Positions 1 to 13,775 of a DNA stretch of 64,000 nucleotides are shown piece after piece. The DNA is taken from positions 25,333,001 through 25,397,000 of the forward strand of contig NC_057847.1 in the NCBI RefSeq assembly GCF_910594005.1, read 5' to 3'. Each line of letters starts with the position of its first letter. Position 1 is the stretch's first letter. The stretch comes from Cervus elaphus. Its lineage: Eukaryota > Chordata > Mammalia > Artiodactyla > Cervidae. Under the pieces are notes generated by a model, which was not told the DNA's origin, did no database searches, and worked only from the letters and a program-made list of their open reading frames with translations. Made by a program: the position numbers and the translations under genes.

Positions 1-2021
<2,021 letters not shown>

Positions 2022-2235
2022 TGATTTGAGCTTGATTCTGTCACCAAATAGATTTGTGTGTAAATTCTATCATTTTACCAGTTGCGTGAACTTCAGCGAG
2101 TTACTTAAATTCTCTGTGCTCTAATGTTCTTTATTTGTAAAACTGTAATAATATTCAGCTTTGGAGGATTGATTGAGATAGTATATATAAAATAATCAGA
2201 CACTTTGTGTTGTGACACAAAGTAAGCGCTCAATG
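2022..2235 (+). repeat. MIR SINE, sense
   Basis: Ancient mammalian tRNA-derived SINE in degraded form: a segment like 'cttcagcgagttacttaa', then 'ctgtgctctaatgttc', 'taaaactgtaataatatt' and an ending like 'aagtaagcgctcaatg', in the order of the MIR consensus. Confidence 0.75.
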
Positions 2236-3354
2236 TGAGTTTGATGGGAATGTTACCAAGACAGTCATATTACTTCAAGGCAGGATTCTAAAATATTGAT
2301 TATCTTGGAGTATTTAGGTACAGAATGGAAATTTCAAATGTGCATTGTCCAACCTAAATCTTAATTTCTGGCAGATCTGAGAGTGGCATTTTGTGGCTAC
2401 AGAGAAACCAATGTTTTAAATTATAGACTGTAGCAAATGGTTTTCATATACTTAAATTTGTTAGGAACTACAAATCTTTTTTGAAAGTAACTAGAATTTA
2501 GAATCCTAAGTGAATGCTGTATTTAATATTGTTCTTTGCACTCTCGTTCCCATTTTCTCATTTTTATTTTTCATTCATGGCATTTTTTTAGTAATGCTTG
2601 TATTTAAATATCTAGCACTGATATATGTTGTGAAGATCTATCTAGAATATTCTAAGTTAACATCTGTAAAATATTTTTTTAAATGTCTGTAAGTCTTTCA
2701 AATTGGGTCAGCCTAATGATAAACTTTGCTGATGTGTTCTGTATACATTTTTATACATTAAGGGACTCAAGTTAAAGACACTAAGTTATTTAACATTAAC
2801 ATAGGACTAGTCATTTAACCTCATAGGGCCTTGGTTGTCCCTCCTACAGTGAAAATATTATTCACAGAGGCAAGAGACTGAGGTAGCTAGTGCCTGAAAG
2901 AAGTTTTTAGCTCTAAGAGCCATGGTGCCCTCTATATTTGGCAACATTACCTGTATCATTACCTGAATTTTTGTGCTGAAGGCCAGTGGCATAGAGTGAA
3001 ATAGCTGGTCCTGGAAAGTGTTTCTCTTCAGCAAACCTTGATTAAGAATCATCTCTTAAAAACTATTCTTTGTTTTAAGCTGCATGCATCTTAAATCTAG
3101 TTGGCTTAAAATCTACTCACTCAAAACTAGATTTATTTTATTTACAGGTGTCATCCAACAGGGCAGGGATGATGACCTGTTCAACAGCTTGAAACATTGA
3201 TTCCCTGTCACAGTGGATGACATTTGTAAGTAAAGACAATCATGTTTAAATGGTTTAAAATTCCTACTGACACGAGTGCACTTTGATAAATATTTTACTG
3301 GGTCCTGAATAGCTAAATCCCCTCTTATCCATCACTCCTTTTTCTCAGAGGTGG
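2236..3354 (+). other. Intron, mostly unique with a short MIR remnant
   Basis: AT-rich. A MIR-like core (tcatttaacctcatagggc...) lies around 2785-2860 on the + strand. Nothing else recognised. Confidence 0.55.
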
Positions 3355-3560
3355 AAAACGTTGGCTTTGCAGGAGCTAGTATGCTGTTGTGGAAAGGATA
3401 TGAGCATTGGAATTAAGAGCTAGGTTCTGCTACAGGCATTGATTTTATGTGTCACTGGGGCAAGCTTTTTCACCTCTCTTGAGACTGTGTTTCCTCCTTT
3501 AAATAAGAGGGCTCTGGACTAGATGACATCCATGGTCTGGTTTATTTAGTCTGTGATCCT
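3355..3560 (+). repeat. MIR SINE, sense
   Basis: Contains the MIR order of motifs: 'gtcactggggcaagc', 'tttcctcctttaaataaga', 'ggactagatgacatcc'. Old and diverged. Confidence 0.65.
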
Positions 3561-3599
3561 TTTGGAGGTACAGGCTTTGTATGAGAACACAGCCCAAGA

Positions 3600-3775
3600 A
3601 AGAGCACTAAAGTGAAGTCTAGAAAGGTGAAATCTGTTTTCAGTGTATCTACTAATTGTATGACCTTGAGACAAATCCCTAACCTGTCTGAACTTCATTT
3701 TTTCAATATATAAGACAAGGATTTTTCTACAAAATAGTAGTTTACAGGATTTTAATAAATACTGCAAAAAGGGTT
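3600..3775 (+). repeat. MIR SINE fragment, sense
   Basis: A second, adjacent MIR-like core ('ttgtatgaccttgagacaa', 'cctaacctgtctgaacttc', 'atataagacaagga') directly after the previous one; either tandem insertion or an old duplication. Confidence 0.55.
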
Positions 3776-4092
3776 CTGTGCTCAAATAGATTTGATAAAA
3801 ATTAAGTTTTTAAAAAAATAAACTTAATCATTTCTGCACAGCTTTGCTAATCCCTAATGTGTACTGTGACTCTCAAGAGTTCTCCCAAACTTATCTGAAT
3901 CACCTCACCCCTGTTCAGAACATTTTGGGAGAATAATGTTTCATGAAACCCACTTTGGGAAGTTTTGAGCCAGATGATCTCCTAAGGTCTTTCTTTGTTC
4001 TAAAATTGAAGGATGAGAATTCTACATGTATTTTTTTTCAGTCCTTAAGGTATTTAAGTTGAGTGTCTGAGCTTTTGTGGAAGGTTGATAGG

Positions 4093-4413
4093 ATTTTTTT
4101 TTTTTTTTTTTAAGATTCATTATTATTTTGGCTATGATGGGCCTTCATTGCCGCACACAGGTTTTCTCTAGTTGCAGCGAGCAGGGGCTACTCTGCGTGT
4201 GGAGCTGGAACTTCTCATTGTGTTGGCTTCTCTGACTGCAGAGCTCAGGCTCTAGGCTCGTGGGCTTCGGGAGTTGCAGTGCAGGGGTTCAGTAGTTGTA
4301 GCACACAGGCTTGGTTGCTCTGTGGCATGTGAGATCTTCCTGGGCCAGGGATTGAACCAGTGTCCTTTGCATTGCAAGACAGATTCTTAACCACTAGACC
4401 AACAGGGAAGCCC
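4093..4413 (-). repeat. CHR-type tRNA-Glu SINE (Cetartiodactyla)
   Basis: Antisense SINE: poly-T on the left (4093-4111), then 'tctctagttgcagcgagcag', 'cagtagttgtagcacacag', 'aggattgaacc'-like box B region and the tRNA-like end 'accaacagggaagccc'. This is the CHR family of even-toed ungulates, older than the Bov-tA SINEs. Confidence 0.85.
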
Positions 4414-4446
4414 TGGCAGGATGGCTTTATGGCCATAATATATATA

Positions 4447-4746
4447 TTTTTTAAGGTTGTTTTATTTATTTATTTTTAATTATTTATTATAATTGGAGGC
4501 TAATTACTTCACAATATTGTGGTGGTGGTTTTTGCCATACATTGACATGAGTCAGCCACAGGTATACATGTGCATGTGTCCCCACCGTCCCAAACCCCTC
4601 TCCCACCTCCCTCCCTATTCTAGCCCTCTGGGTTGTCCCAGTGCACGGGCTTTGAGTGCCCTGTTCCATGCATCGAAATATGGTGGTATACATGTTTCAG
4701 TGCTGGTCTCTCAAATCACCCCACCCTCGCGCTCTCCCACAGAGAA
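4447..4746 (-). repeat. L1 (bovine type) 3' end, antisense, 5' truncated
   Basis: AT-rich tail on the left followed by the bovine L1 3' sequence ('ggaggctaattacttcac', 'gccatacattgacatgag', 'cacagagaac'). The same 3' end recurs at 43372-43573 and 46422-46527. Confidence 0.8.
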
Positions 4747-5989
4747 CAGTTTCTTCTTCCAAGTAGTGAATGTAGTGCACATGCTTCAACAGGTACTGGA
4801 CCTGTGGTTTTGTGATGATTCTACACTTACTAGTAATGTAGCTTTACGTTCTCCAAAACCATGCTTTTGAAAATGTCTCCTGTAAATGTTAATAATACAT
4901 GTTGTCAAATAAAATACATAATTTGCATTTCAAAAAACCATACTGTCAGTCAGAACTCTTGACTCTAGCCAGAACCACTTTCCTTTTGGATTTAGTCCTC
5001 TAAGCTCAAAACCTGTCTCATATATAAGGATAGCCTGTGATGGCAAGACAGGGCAAAATCAGCTTGTTGGTTTTATGGAAGTTCACCAAGCTAAATAACC
5101 TATGTGTGTCTGTGTGTATGTTCATGTTTCCTTTCCCTGGAATTTTGGCATGAGTGCAATTCTTGGTATGTTTATATATATATATAAACATATATATAAA
5201 ATATGGTATATATGGTGTGTATATATAATTTAAGGAATTTCCTGTACATTTAAATTTTTTTTTCAAGGACTTCTTTGGGGTTCCCCAGACTGCATATGTA
5301 TTACAGAGCTTTGTTGAAATGAAAGCCCTACCAAAAATGCTATAACTACTGGAATTCTTTGGTTAGCTTCATAAAGCGACAGAAGTCTTTATCCCCTGGG
5401 AAAGCAGAAGGAGCATGGACTGTCTGGTTTGCTAATTGTCTTAGTCGTCCACAAAGCCACTCTTCTCAGTGTTTTTACTTTGTTTAAAAATACATATAGC
5501 ACCTTTTTTCTTTCTGTATCATTTCAATGTAGAAATCATAAGAAACCCAAACATAAATTTAATCATTATAAAAGTAACAATACCAGAGCAGTGGGTAGCA
5601 TGAACCAGTCTGAAGAAAACTGTTTGGTTACTGGAGTTTGTGTTTTCTCAGTCTCCGGGGCCTTTTTTTCTTCTTCCTTGTTCCTCCCCACGCTGTGCTC
5701 CTCTTGTTCTCCTTTACTCTGCTTTTTTCCTCGTCCATCCCTCTTGCCCCTCGTCAGGGCTCCCGTGTGGTTGGTTCAAGGTTAGGATCAGTTGTTCAGG
5801 GAGAACAGGCCCTTAGAGAACTGCCACGTGGGCCCAGGGTCACTTATTTGTATTAAAAAATCAATTGAGTAATTTATGAGGAAACTACAACTTCCATACA
5901 GAACATCTCATAGTGGGTTTGTCCTCTTCTCAATGACCTTCTTAAGAAATCAAGTACAGTTTTTAAAACAAAGAGCCTGCGTGATCAGT
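4747..5989 (+). other. Intron, unique, with AT-rich simple sequence
   Basis: No gene or interspersed repeat recognised apart from the simple repeat at 5171-5229. Confidence 0.6.
5171..5229. repeat. (TA)n-rich simple repeat
   Basis: Runs of TA interrupted by 'aaaca' and 'ggtgtg'; preceded by a short GT-rich stretch at 5103-5120. Confidence 0.85.
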
Positions 5990-6213
5990 GTGTGTGCTAA
6001 GTCACTCAGTTGTGTCCGACTCTTTGGGACGCTATGGACTGTAGCCCACCAGTCTCCTCTGTCCATGGGATTCTCCAGGCAAAATACTGGAGTGGGTTGC
6101 CATTTCCTCCTGGGGAAAATGGCATTTCATCTGTCTTCCCAACCCAGGGATCAAACCCAGGAATCTTACGCCTAGGCAGGCAGATTCTTTACCACTAGTG
6201 TCACTTGGAAGCT
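5990..6213 (-). repeat. Bov-tA/Bov-A2 SINE, antisense
   Basis: Contains the ruminant SINE motifs 'gttgtgtccgactctttg', 'gattctccaggcaaaatact', 'aacccagggatcaaaccca' and 'ggcagattctttaccact'. Ruminant-specific; tRNA-Glu-derived part lies at the right end. Confidence 0.9.
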
Positions 6214-6229
6214 GACATGGTCAGTATAT

Positions 6230-6400
6230 ATATACAAGTCTGTGTGTTCTTAGCAAGCCCTTAACCTCCCTAGATCTCAGTCTGCTGCAGCCTTTAAAAA
6301 AAAAAAAGGTCTATGGATTCCATTGCACTGGTGGTTATGAGTATTAATGAGATTTTGTAAAGTGACCTTCCTTGTACGTGACACGTCATTGCCCCCTAGG
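6230..6400 (+). repeat. MIR SINE, sense
   Basis: MIR-like order 'tagcaagcccttaacctcc', 'gatctcag', 'gagtattaatgagattttgt', 'aaagtgacc'. A run of 12 A has expanded inside it. Confidence 0.6.
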
Positions 6401-6610
6401 CTCAGAGTGATCTCCAACCAGATACTGATTCATGGGTCTCAGTACTGTTCCCCTACCTTCACTAGAAACAGCATGTGTAGGATACTCTTCAAGATCTGTC
6501 TTTTCAGTGCTTCATTGGCCCTCTGAGTTCACAAGATAACATCAAAAGGCTCCTACTTGCTTCATCACAAAGTGGAGTCTCTTAATAAGACTGTCATTTT
6601 AGTTGTAGTA

Positions 6611-6960
6611 TTTCTCAGGTCATGTGTTTTTAGGGACATATGGGCAACAAAGGAATTGTTGGTATGTAGTGGTGATTGCAAAATAGTATAACTTGTTGAA
6701 GTTAAATTCTATCACTGTGGACTCTTCACTTTCTAATCTGTAATAAGGACTAATCTGTAACAATGACAGAGGGTTCTTACCTGCAGGGAGGAGGATCTTC
6801 TCTGCCCTGCTAGAGTCTTGAACCTGAGCTAGGAGCACTGAGCCAGCCCTCTTCTGATCACCAGCAGTCTCCCTCGCCCCCTCTCTGACCTGGGCTAGGC
6901 CCTGTGGCAGGTGTCAGTCACAGTCACGTTGATGGGAAAGTAGGGCGACCCTGCTCTCAG
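6611..6960 (+). repeat. Unidentified repeat, copy 1 of a direct pair
   Basis: About 350 bases that match 9851-10198 in the same orientation along their whole length with substitutions and small indels. Shared blocks include 'aacttgttgaagtt', 'gagggttctta', 'agcactgagccagccctc', 'ctctctgacctgggct' and 'gttgatgggaaa'. I do not recognise the family. Confidence 0.85.
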
Positions 6961-7970
6961 AATCTTTAGAACGTCTCTGTGCAGCAGGAAGGTCATTCCT
7001 CATTCCACAGATACACCATCTGAGTTCTAGAAAAATTGTCTTTGTGACATGAATTTGTGGAGGGTGGTGGATGGAGGCACATCTTTAGGGATATGCTCAG
7101 AGAAGCCACCATGGCAGAGGGTGTCTCCCCAGCTCACAGCACCAGTCATGTGTCAGGACAAGCTGGGCCCCACCAGAAAATCTCACGCTTGAAATGATTG
7201 ATGAAAACTCAAATGGGACCCAGGAAATTGTTTGTGTGAATCTCATCTGTCCTTCTGTGATATCACCCACAGAAAGGATTAGTAATTGAAAGCCATTAGG
7301 GAAAACCAGATGGAAAGAGGAAGATGGAAGATAAACATCAGTTCCTCAGCTCCAAAGAACCAGGCCAACGGAAGACCAAATTGTAATTTTCCAAGCCAGC
7401 TGCAGTTTTGGAAGATTTCTGTGTATGGGCCAATTAACTAAATAAAATAACTCTTAAATCACTAGTTTGAGGGTTTGAAAAGGAAGCTACTAGAAATTCT
7501 TTCACAATTGCTACTTTAGAGCTTTTAGAATTTTGGTGAGGAAATAATCATTGGTGGCAAGATCCCGTCCATTAGCTTCATGGAACAGAAATCAACTCTG
7601 CTGGCCTTAGGATGGTCACAGCATTTGGGGTCCCAAGCAAGTAGAGGCTATCATGTGATAATCTGGCCTTCCCACACTGCTGTCTAACTAACTTTGTGGG
7701 CCCATTCTAAGAGTCAGCTCACCAGTTTTAGTAAATACTTATATCAGACCTTATGTTCAATGATTTGGGTCTGTAATTTTCATCTTCTGCTTTTTGCTCC
7801 ATATTTTCCCCTTCTATTTGAAGTCATCCTCTCTCCCCCTAATATTTAGACCTCTTGGAGACTGATAAGTCATAGCTATGGCTTGAGCCTTTTTGTGAGT
7901 TATGAAACGTTTTTTATATGGCCTTCTAAGTTAGTCCTTAACTTTTCTTTGGTTTCCTTAAAGTTACCTT
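6961..7970 (+). other. Intron, unique
   Basis: About 1 kb with somewhat higher GC than its surroundings; no coding or repeat identity recognised. Confidence 0.6.
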
Positions 7971-8756
7971 TGTTGCTCAGTCGTTTCCAACTCTGCGACC
8001 CCATGGACTGACTGTATCACGCCAGGCTTGCCTGTCCTTCATAATCTCCTGGAGTTTGCTGAAACTCATGTCCATTGAATCAGTGATGCCATCCAACCAT
8101 CTCACCCTCTATCATCCCCTTCTTCTCCAGTCTTTCCCAGCATCAGGGTCATTTCCAGTGAGTCGGCTCTTTGCATCAGGTGGCTAAAGTATTGGAGCTT
8201 CAGCTTCAGCATCAGTCTTTCCAATAAATATTCGGGGTTGATTTCCTTTAGGACTGACTGGTTTGATCTCCATGCAGTCCACGGGACTCAGGAATCTTCT
8301 CCAGCATCACAGTTCAAAAGCATCAATTCTTTGGTACTCAGCCTTCTTTATGGTCCAGCTCCCACATCCGTACATGACTACTGGAAAATTATAGCTTTGA
8401 CTAGACAGAACTTTGTTGGCAAAGTGATGTCTCTGCTTTTTAACATGCTGTCTAGGCTTGTCATAGCTTTTCTTCCAAGGAGCCAAGTGTCTTTTAATTT
8501 CATGGTGGCAGTTACATTTGCAGTGATTTTGGAGGCCTCTGTTTCCATTGTTTCCCCATCTACTTGCATGAAATAGGACTGGATGTCACGATCTTAGTTT
8601 TCTGAATGTTGAGTTTTAAACCAGCTTTTTGACTCTCTTCTTTCACTTTCATCAAGAGGCTCTTTAGTTCCTGTTCGCTTTCTGCCATTAGATTGGTGCC
8701 ATCTGCATATCTGAGGTTTTGATATTTTTCCCGGCAATCTTGATTCCAGCTTGAGA
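7971..8756 (-). repeat. BovB LINE 3' part, antisense
   Basis: RTE-type BovB: left end 'ttgctcagtcgtttccaac', then the reverse-complement of the ORF end (cf. 'gattggtgccatctgcatat', complement of the YADD region) to about 8756. 5' truncated and carrying stop codons. Confidence 0.9.
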
Positions 8757-9430
8757 TTTATCTAGCTATAACTTCAACAAGTTATCATAACTGGTCAGAA
8801 ATGCTCAAACCTGAGTTTTACATTGCAATTATTAAGATTCTTTCAATAGGAAATTACAGATGTCTCTAATGGCTGCTACTTGTACCCTTGTTTGTATGTC
8901 TCTTAAAATTTTTGTGCTTCTACATTATTTTCACTGTGGTTTGCTCAATAACTTGAATGAATCAACCCTGTTATCTTCTATTTCCTTAGCTTCTAGAACC
9001 ATCCAGTGAAAATCCACTAATGCTATAGATTTGCTGGTGACCTATTTTATATTATTTAATTTTGTATCTCATACAACTTAAAGAGTTGTATGATGATTTC
9101 TAAGTTTCTGTACTTATTTACCAGCAATGTTTGATGAAAGGTCACCTTTGCTATAGAATTTCTCTCCAAAAGCAGAAGCTTTTATACAAGCTGCAGATTG
9201 TTTAGCACCTTCTTAAGAGATTTACAACTCCCTTCTTTTTGCCCACTCAACAGGAAGGGATCCCTAAGTGTGGATATATTGATAGTTTGCATCGTAACTT
9301 TAGAATGACTTTGGGCTGTTGTGCAAGTTTTCACAGTAAGGAAGCAGCTGATGCCCTAGCTCTTGAGAAAGTTCTCTTTTTCTGTAGAATGGGGAAAACT
9401 CTACAAATGAACCCGTACCTCTTTATAGGC
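8757..9430 (+). other. Intron, unique
   Basis: AT-rich; nothing recognised. Confidence 0.6.
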
Positions 9431-9730
9431 TCATTTCCCAAGAATTCTTTAAAAGTGAATTTTATTGAGTATCTTTTACATATTGTAAAATGTATTCAGT
9501 TACATGTACAGTTTGATGACCTTTGCCAAATGTATGCACTTGTGTAAGCACTACCCACAATCAAATATAGAACATTTCATTGCTCCATAAACTTCCCAAG
9601 TGTCCCTTTGTAGAAAATCCCACCCCTCACCTCCTGCCTAAGGCCACTGCTGATTAGATTTCCATCAGGACAAGAAATTTGTTTAATGGTTGATATGACA
9701 GGTGATGTCCTATTTAATGTTTTAGTTTTC
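9431..9730 (-). repeat. Ancient L1 (L1M-type) 3' end, antisense
   Basis: Diverged match in order to the old L1 3' UTR ('ttttattgagtatc', 'gtgtaagcactacccacaat', 'aaggccactgctgattag'). Family level only. Confidence 0.55.
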
Positions 9731-9850
9731 TACATTTATAGCACTTCTGACCTCTTTTTTTTTTTTTTTACTTTTTCTTTTTACTTTTTTTAAACTTGTC
9801 ATCTTATTATTTTTAAATACCTATCTGCCTTATCTCTGTTAGATTTAAAA

Positions 9851-10198
9851 TTTTTCAGGTCATGTATTTTTAGGGAAATACACACAATGAAAGAATTGTT
9901 GATATGTAATAGTGATTGCAAGATGCTGTAACTTGTTGAAGTTGAATCCTATCACTATGGACTCTTACTTTTTAATCCCTAACAAGGAGTTTAATAATTT
10001 TGGGTGCATAGTGAAAGAGGGTTCTTAGATGCAGGGAGGAAGAATCTGCTGGCGTCTTGGACCTGAGCCAGAAGCACTGAGCCAGCCCTCGTTTAATCAC
10101 TGGCTGTCCCCCTTGCCATTCCTCTCTGACCTGGGCTGGGGCCCATGATAGGTGTTAGTCATGGTCAAGTTGATGGGAAAAGGTGTCCCCTGCTCTCT
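9851..10198 (+). repeat. Unidentified repeat, copy 2 of a direct pair
   Basis: Partner of 6611-6960, starting 'tttttcaggtcatgta' and ending near 'tcccctgctctc'. Starts 3240 bases after copy 1. Flanks on both sides are unrelated between the copies, which suggests either two insertions of one unrecognised element or an old local duplication. Confidence 0.85.
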
Positions 10199-10741
10199 GA
10201 CTGTGAACTGTACTACATGGTATAAGGTATAATAATGAGAAAAACTACCATTTCTGCATCCTCCTCCCAGTCTACTCCAAGGAAAAAAAGGCATTCTTTG
10301 TGGCAGTGATGATTCCAGAATTCCCTATGGAACACTACTAAAGCATTTTTTCCAGCTTTGTAAAGACTGCCAAAGCACTTAGATTTTTCTCTCTACAGTC
10401 CTTGAAAGCATGCAGTTGTAACCTACTCAAGAGTCCTGTAGACCAGAGTTCTCTGCCCAGTCCCAGGTGAAGAATGACATTCTCTTGTGAAATAAGCTTC
10501 CATGGGAAGACTATATAGGTCACATAAAATACCTGGAGAAATGGTTATAACTTTTCTCTCATCTCCCTCAGAGGAGCCTGTTGGAATGGGAGTGAATGAG
10601 AAAAGTGAAAAACAGTAAGAATATAAAAATCCCACTAAATCCTGCTATTGACAGGTTAACATAACCAATAATATTCTGCTGTTTGCCCTTCAACAGCAGC
10701 CATACTGAGTCTTTTATATGTGAGTGTGTTTGTATATATGA

Positions 10742-10794
<53 letters not shown>

Positions 10795-11149
10795 AGAGAG
10801 GGCCAACGTGTATCATTTACAGTTACCAGTTCTAAATTAACAAAGTTTTTAAGAGGAAAGGGTTTCCATTAAATTCCATCTGCAGGATACACAAGAAGAA
10901 CTTTTCTGGAACTGTTACTTAAACCAGAAATATATTGCAGTCTTGTGGACAGAACATTCAAATTACCACTTATTTTAGTGTGAATAGTAAATTTCCTTTG
11001 TTTCCTTTTAGATAAAGCACCACCACCCCACCCCCACCCCCATCAGTGCCTTTGCCTAATTAATGATTATGACTGATGCTTTAGTTTGGAAGCAGTGCCC
11101 ATAGTTACTGCAGAGGGGCTTTTTTTTTTTTTCAATTTTAGATTTGTAT
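10199..11149 (+). other. Intron, unique plus microsatellite
   Basis: No repeat apart from the TG/AG microsatellite at 10742-10800 and a C-rich patch near 11020-11040. Confidence 0.6.
10742..10800. repeat. (TG)n(AG)n compound microsatellite
   Basis: About 14 TG units run directly into about 11 GA units, then an interrupted AG tail. Likely length-polymorphic. Confidence 0.97.
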
Positions 11150-11592
11150 TTACTTTTCATTTTTTTTGCTACCCGATTTTTATTCTTTTTGTAGTTTTTA
11201 AATTGATTTTTATTGAAGTATAGTTGCTTTACACTGTCTTGTTAGTTTTGCCGTGCGGCACAGTGAATCAGTTATACGTGTACATGTATCCACTCTTTTT
11301 AGGGTTTCCTTCCCATTTAGGTCACCACAGAGCTGTCCAGTAGGCTCTCCTTAGTTATCAATTTTATTTATAGTAGTGTATATATACGTCAGTCCTCATC
11401 TCCCAATTCATCCCACCTCGCCCCCCTCCCTGCACTTGGTAACCATAAGCTTGTTTTCTACATCTGCGACTCTGTTTTGCTTTGCAAATAAGTTCATCTG
11501 TACTATTTTTCTAGATTCCACATATAAGCAATATTATACGATTCTTGTTTTCTCTTTATGACTTCCTGTTTTTTTAAATTCATAGTGATATT
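11150..11592 (-). repeat. L1 3' region, antisense fragment
   Basis: L1 of the artiodactyl type: 'tttttattgaagtatagttg', 'ggtaaccataagcttg', 'tagattccacatataagca'. The same motifs recur at 12244, 18880 and 39840. Confidence 0.85.
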
Positions 11593-12243
11593 GGGCTGTA
11601 AACAAGGGGATTTCACTTTGGGTTTCATACAAGAATATTCTAAACTTTTAAGCTAAATTAATTTTTTTCACTCTAGGACAGAATGCATAAATAGTAATGG
11701 ATTCTTAACATTTGACTTAGTGTTAACTCATAAAAGAAATTCTGTAGCCCTATAAGCTAATGTTTGGTCATAACTTTGAAGCAGTCCACAGCATCTAGTT
11801 CAAATGCCCTATTGATGCTATTCCCTTTCTCTCTTAATTCCTTATTTTTTGAGATTTGTTTTCCATAAAAATGATCCACCTTTACTAGTCAGATAGAAGC
11901 ACTTCAGAAGGAGATTTGATTATCACATATTACCTTGTTTATTCAGCCCCTCCTACACACACTCCCAAAACTTTTTTTTTTTTCCCCTAATTGAGCATCT
12001 CCTTGGAACAGGAGATCAGGATCTTCATCTTATGACTTTGATGATGTCACTTTAAGCATGTCATCAACTTCTCTGAGCCTCAGTCGTAAAATGAAGGACT
12101 CGACTTCAGAGATGACATTCAAGTCCCTCTAGGTATCACTCATAAATTGTTTTTGTTAACCCTCAAAAGGTTTCTCAGACTTAAGATTCTGTACTTCTAA
12201 GAACTTATCATTTAAGAGGTAGAACAGACTAAGCATGCCGGTT
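11593..12243 (+). other. Intron, unique with MIR remnant
   Basis: A MIR-like core on the + strand lies around 12030-12145 ('tcatcaacttctctgagcc', 'gtaaaatgaaggactcg'). Otherwise nothing recognised. Confidence 0.55.
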
Positions 12244-13470
12244 TTTTAAAATTTATATTTATTTTGGTGTACAGTTGATGTATGATGTTGTGTTAGTTTC
12301 AGGTGTATAGCACAGTAGTTCAGTCATACCTGGAATGGGTAGCCATTCCCTTCTCCAGGGGGTCTTCCCAATCCAAGGATCAAACCAGGTTTCCTGCATT
12401 GCAGGCAGATTCTTTACTGTCTGAGCTATCAGGGAAGCCCCACACATACATCTATTCTTCTTTGATTGTTTTCCCATATAACTTATTAGATAGTATTCAG
12501 TAGAGTTCCCTGTGCTATGTAGTAGGTTCTTATTGATTATTTTATATATAGTAGTGTGTATATGTTAATTCCAGTCTCCTAATTTATCCCTTTCTTGCTT
12601 CTTTGGTAACCATAAGTTTGTTTTCTAAGTCTGTGCATCTGTTTCTGTTTTGTAAATCAGTTCATTTGTATCATTTTTTAGATTCCACATATAAGTGATA
12701 TCATATGATATTTGTCTTTCTATGTTTGGCCTCACTTAAAATGATAATCTCTAGGTCCATCCTGCAAATGGTGTTATTTCATTCTTTTTATGGATAAGTA
12801 ACATTCCATTGTATATATGTACCACATTTTCTTTATCCATTCACCTGTTGATGGACATTTAGGTTGCTTCTATGATTTGGCTGTTGTATACAGTGCTGTA
12901 AGAACACTGGGGTACATGTGTCTTTTCAAAGTATGGTTTTTTCTGGATATGCCCAGGAGTGGGATTGTTGGATCATATAGTAGTTCTATTTTTAGTTTGA
13001 GGAGCCTGTATACTGTTCCCCATAGTGGCTGTACCAGTTTACGTTCCCACCAACAGTGTAAAAAGGCTCCCTTTTCTTCACACCCTCTCCAGTATTTGTT
13101 TGTAGTTTTGTTTTTTTTTTTTTTGATGATGATCATTCTGCCCCATGTGAGGTGATACTTTATTGTAGTTTTGATTTGTCTTTCTCTAATAATTTGTAAT
13201 GTGGAGCATGTTTTCAGATGCTTTTTCGCCATCTGTATGTCTCCTTTGGAGAAATACCTATTTAAATCTTGTGCCCATTTTTTTAAATTGGGTTGTATTT
13301 TTTTTTTTTATATTGAACTGCATGAGCTGTTTTACATTTTGAGATTAATCCCTTATTGGTTGCATTGTTTACAAATGTTTTCGCCAATTCTGTGAGTTGT
13401 CTTTTCATTTTGTTTATGGTTTCCTTTGCTGTGCCAAAGCTTTTAAGTTTAAACATGCTGATTTAGGTAT
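12244..13470 (-). repeat. L1 3' part, antisense
   Basis: About 1.2 kb of L1 in antisense, running from the 3' UTR through the reverse-complement of the ORF2 C-terminal part (e.g. 'taccagtttacgttcccacc', 'ttggagaaatacctattta'). Interrupted by a SINE piece at 12330-12440. Confidence 0.9.
12330..12440 (-). repeat. Bov-tA SINE fragment inside L1
   Basis: Only the tRNA-like part: 'ggaatgggtagccattccc', 'ccaaggatcaaaccagg', 'ggcagattctttactgtctg', 'atcagggaagcccc'. Confidence 0.85.
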
Positions 13471-13594
13471 AGGCTTGACTCTGCTGTAAGTCTTTGAGCT
13501 GGTCAGATAATTTTTTTTTTTTGCCTCAGGAAATTGAAGGTCTCTTCTTGCTCCTCAGTATAGGTCTCTTAAAGTTATAAAACTAGGAACAGTA

Positions 13595-13775
13595 GTAACT
13601 ATCATTTATTGAGCCTCTTTCTGTGAGAAAGTCAGCTAAATACTTTACCAGATTATCTTGTTTAATCTTTATAGCAATCCTTTTGAGGGTAGGTATTATA
13701 ATAACATAAGTATCTTTGGAGATGATAGGTTTATGGTGAGTTATCAAGGGATTGGATAGGTGTGTTTTAATAGGG
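13595..13775 (-). repeat. MIR SINE, antisense
   Basis: Reverse-complement MIR order: 'atttattgagcctctttctg', 'aaatactttaccagattatc', 'atagcaatccttttgagggt', 'aggtattataataac'. Confidence 0.75.

Noticed and set aside
6611..10198. Direct repeat pair as LTRs of one provirus
   Set aside because: Intervening 2.9 kb contains a BovB and L1 piece and shows no retroviral gene, primer site or TG...CA ends at the borders.
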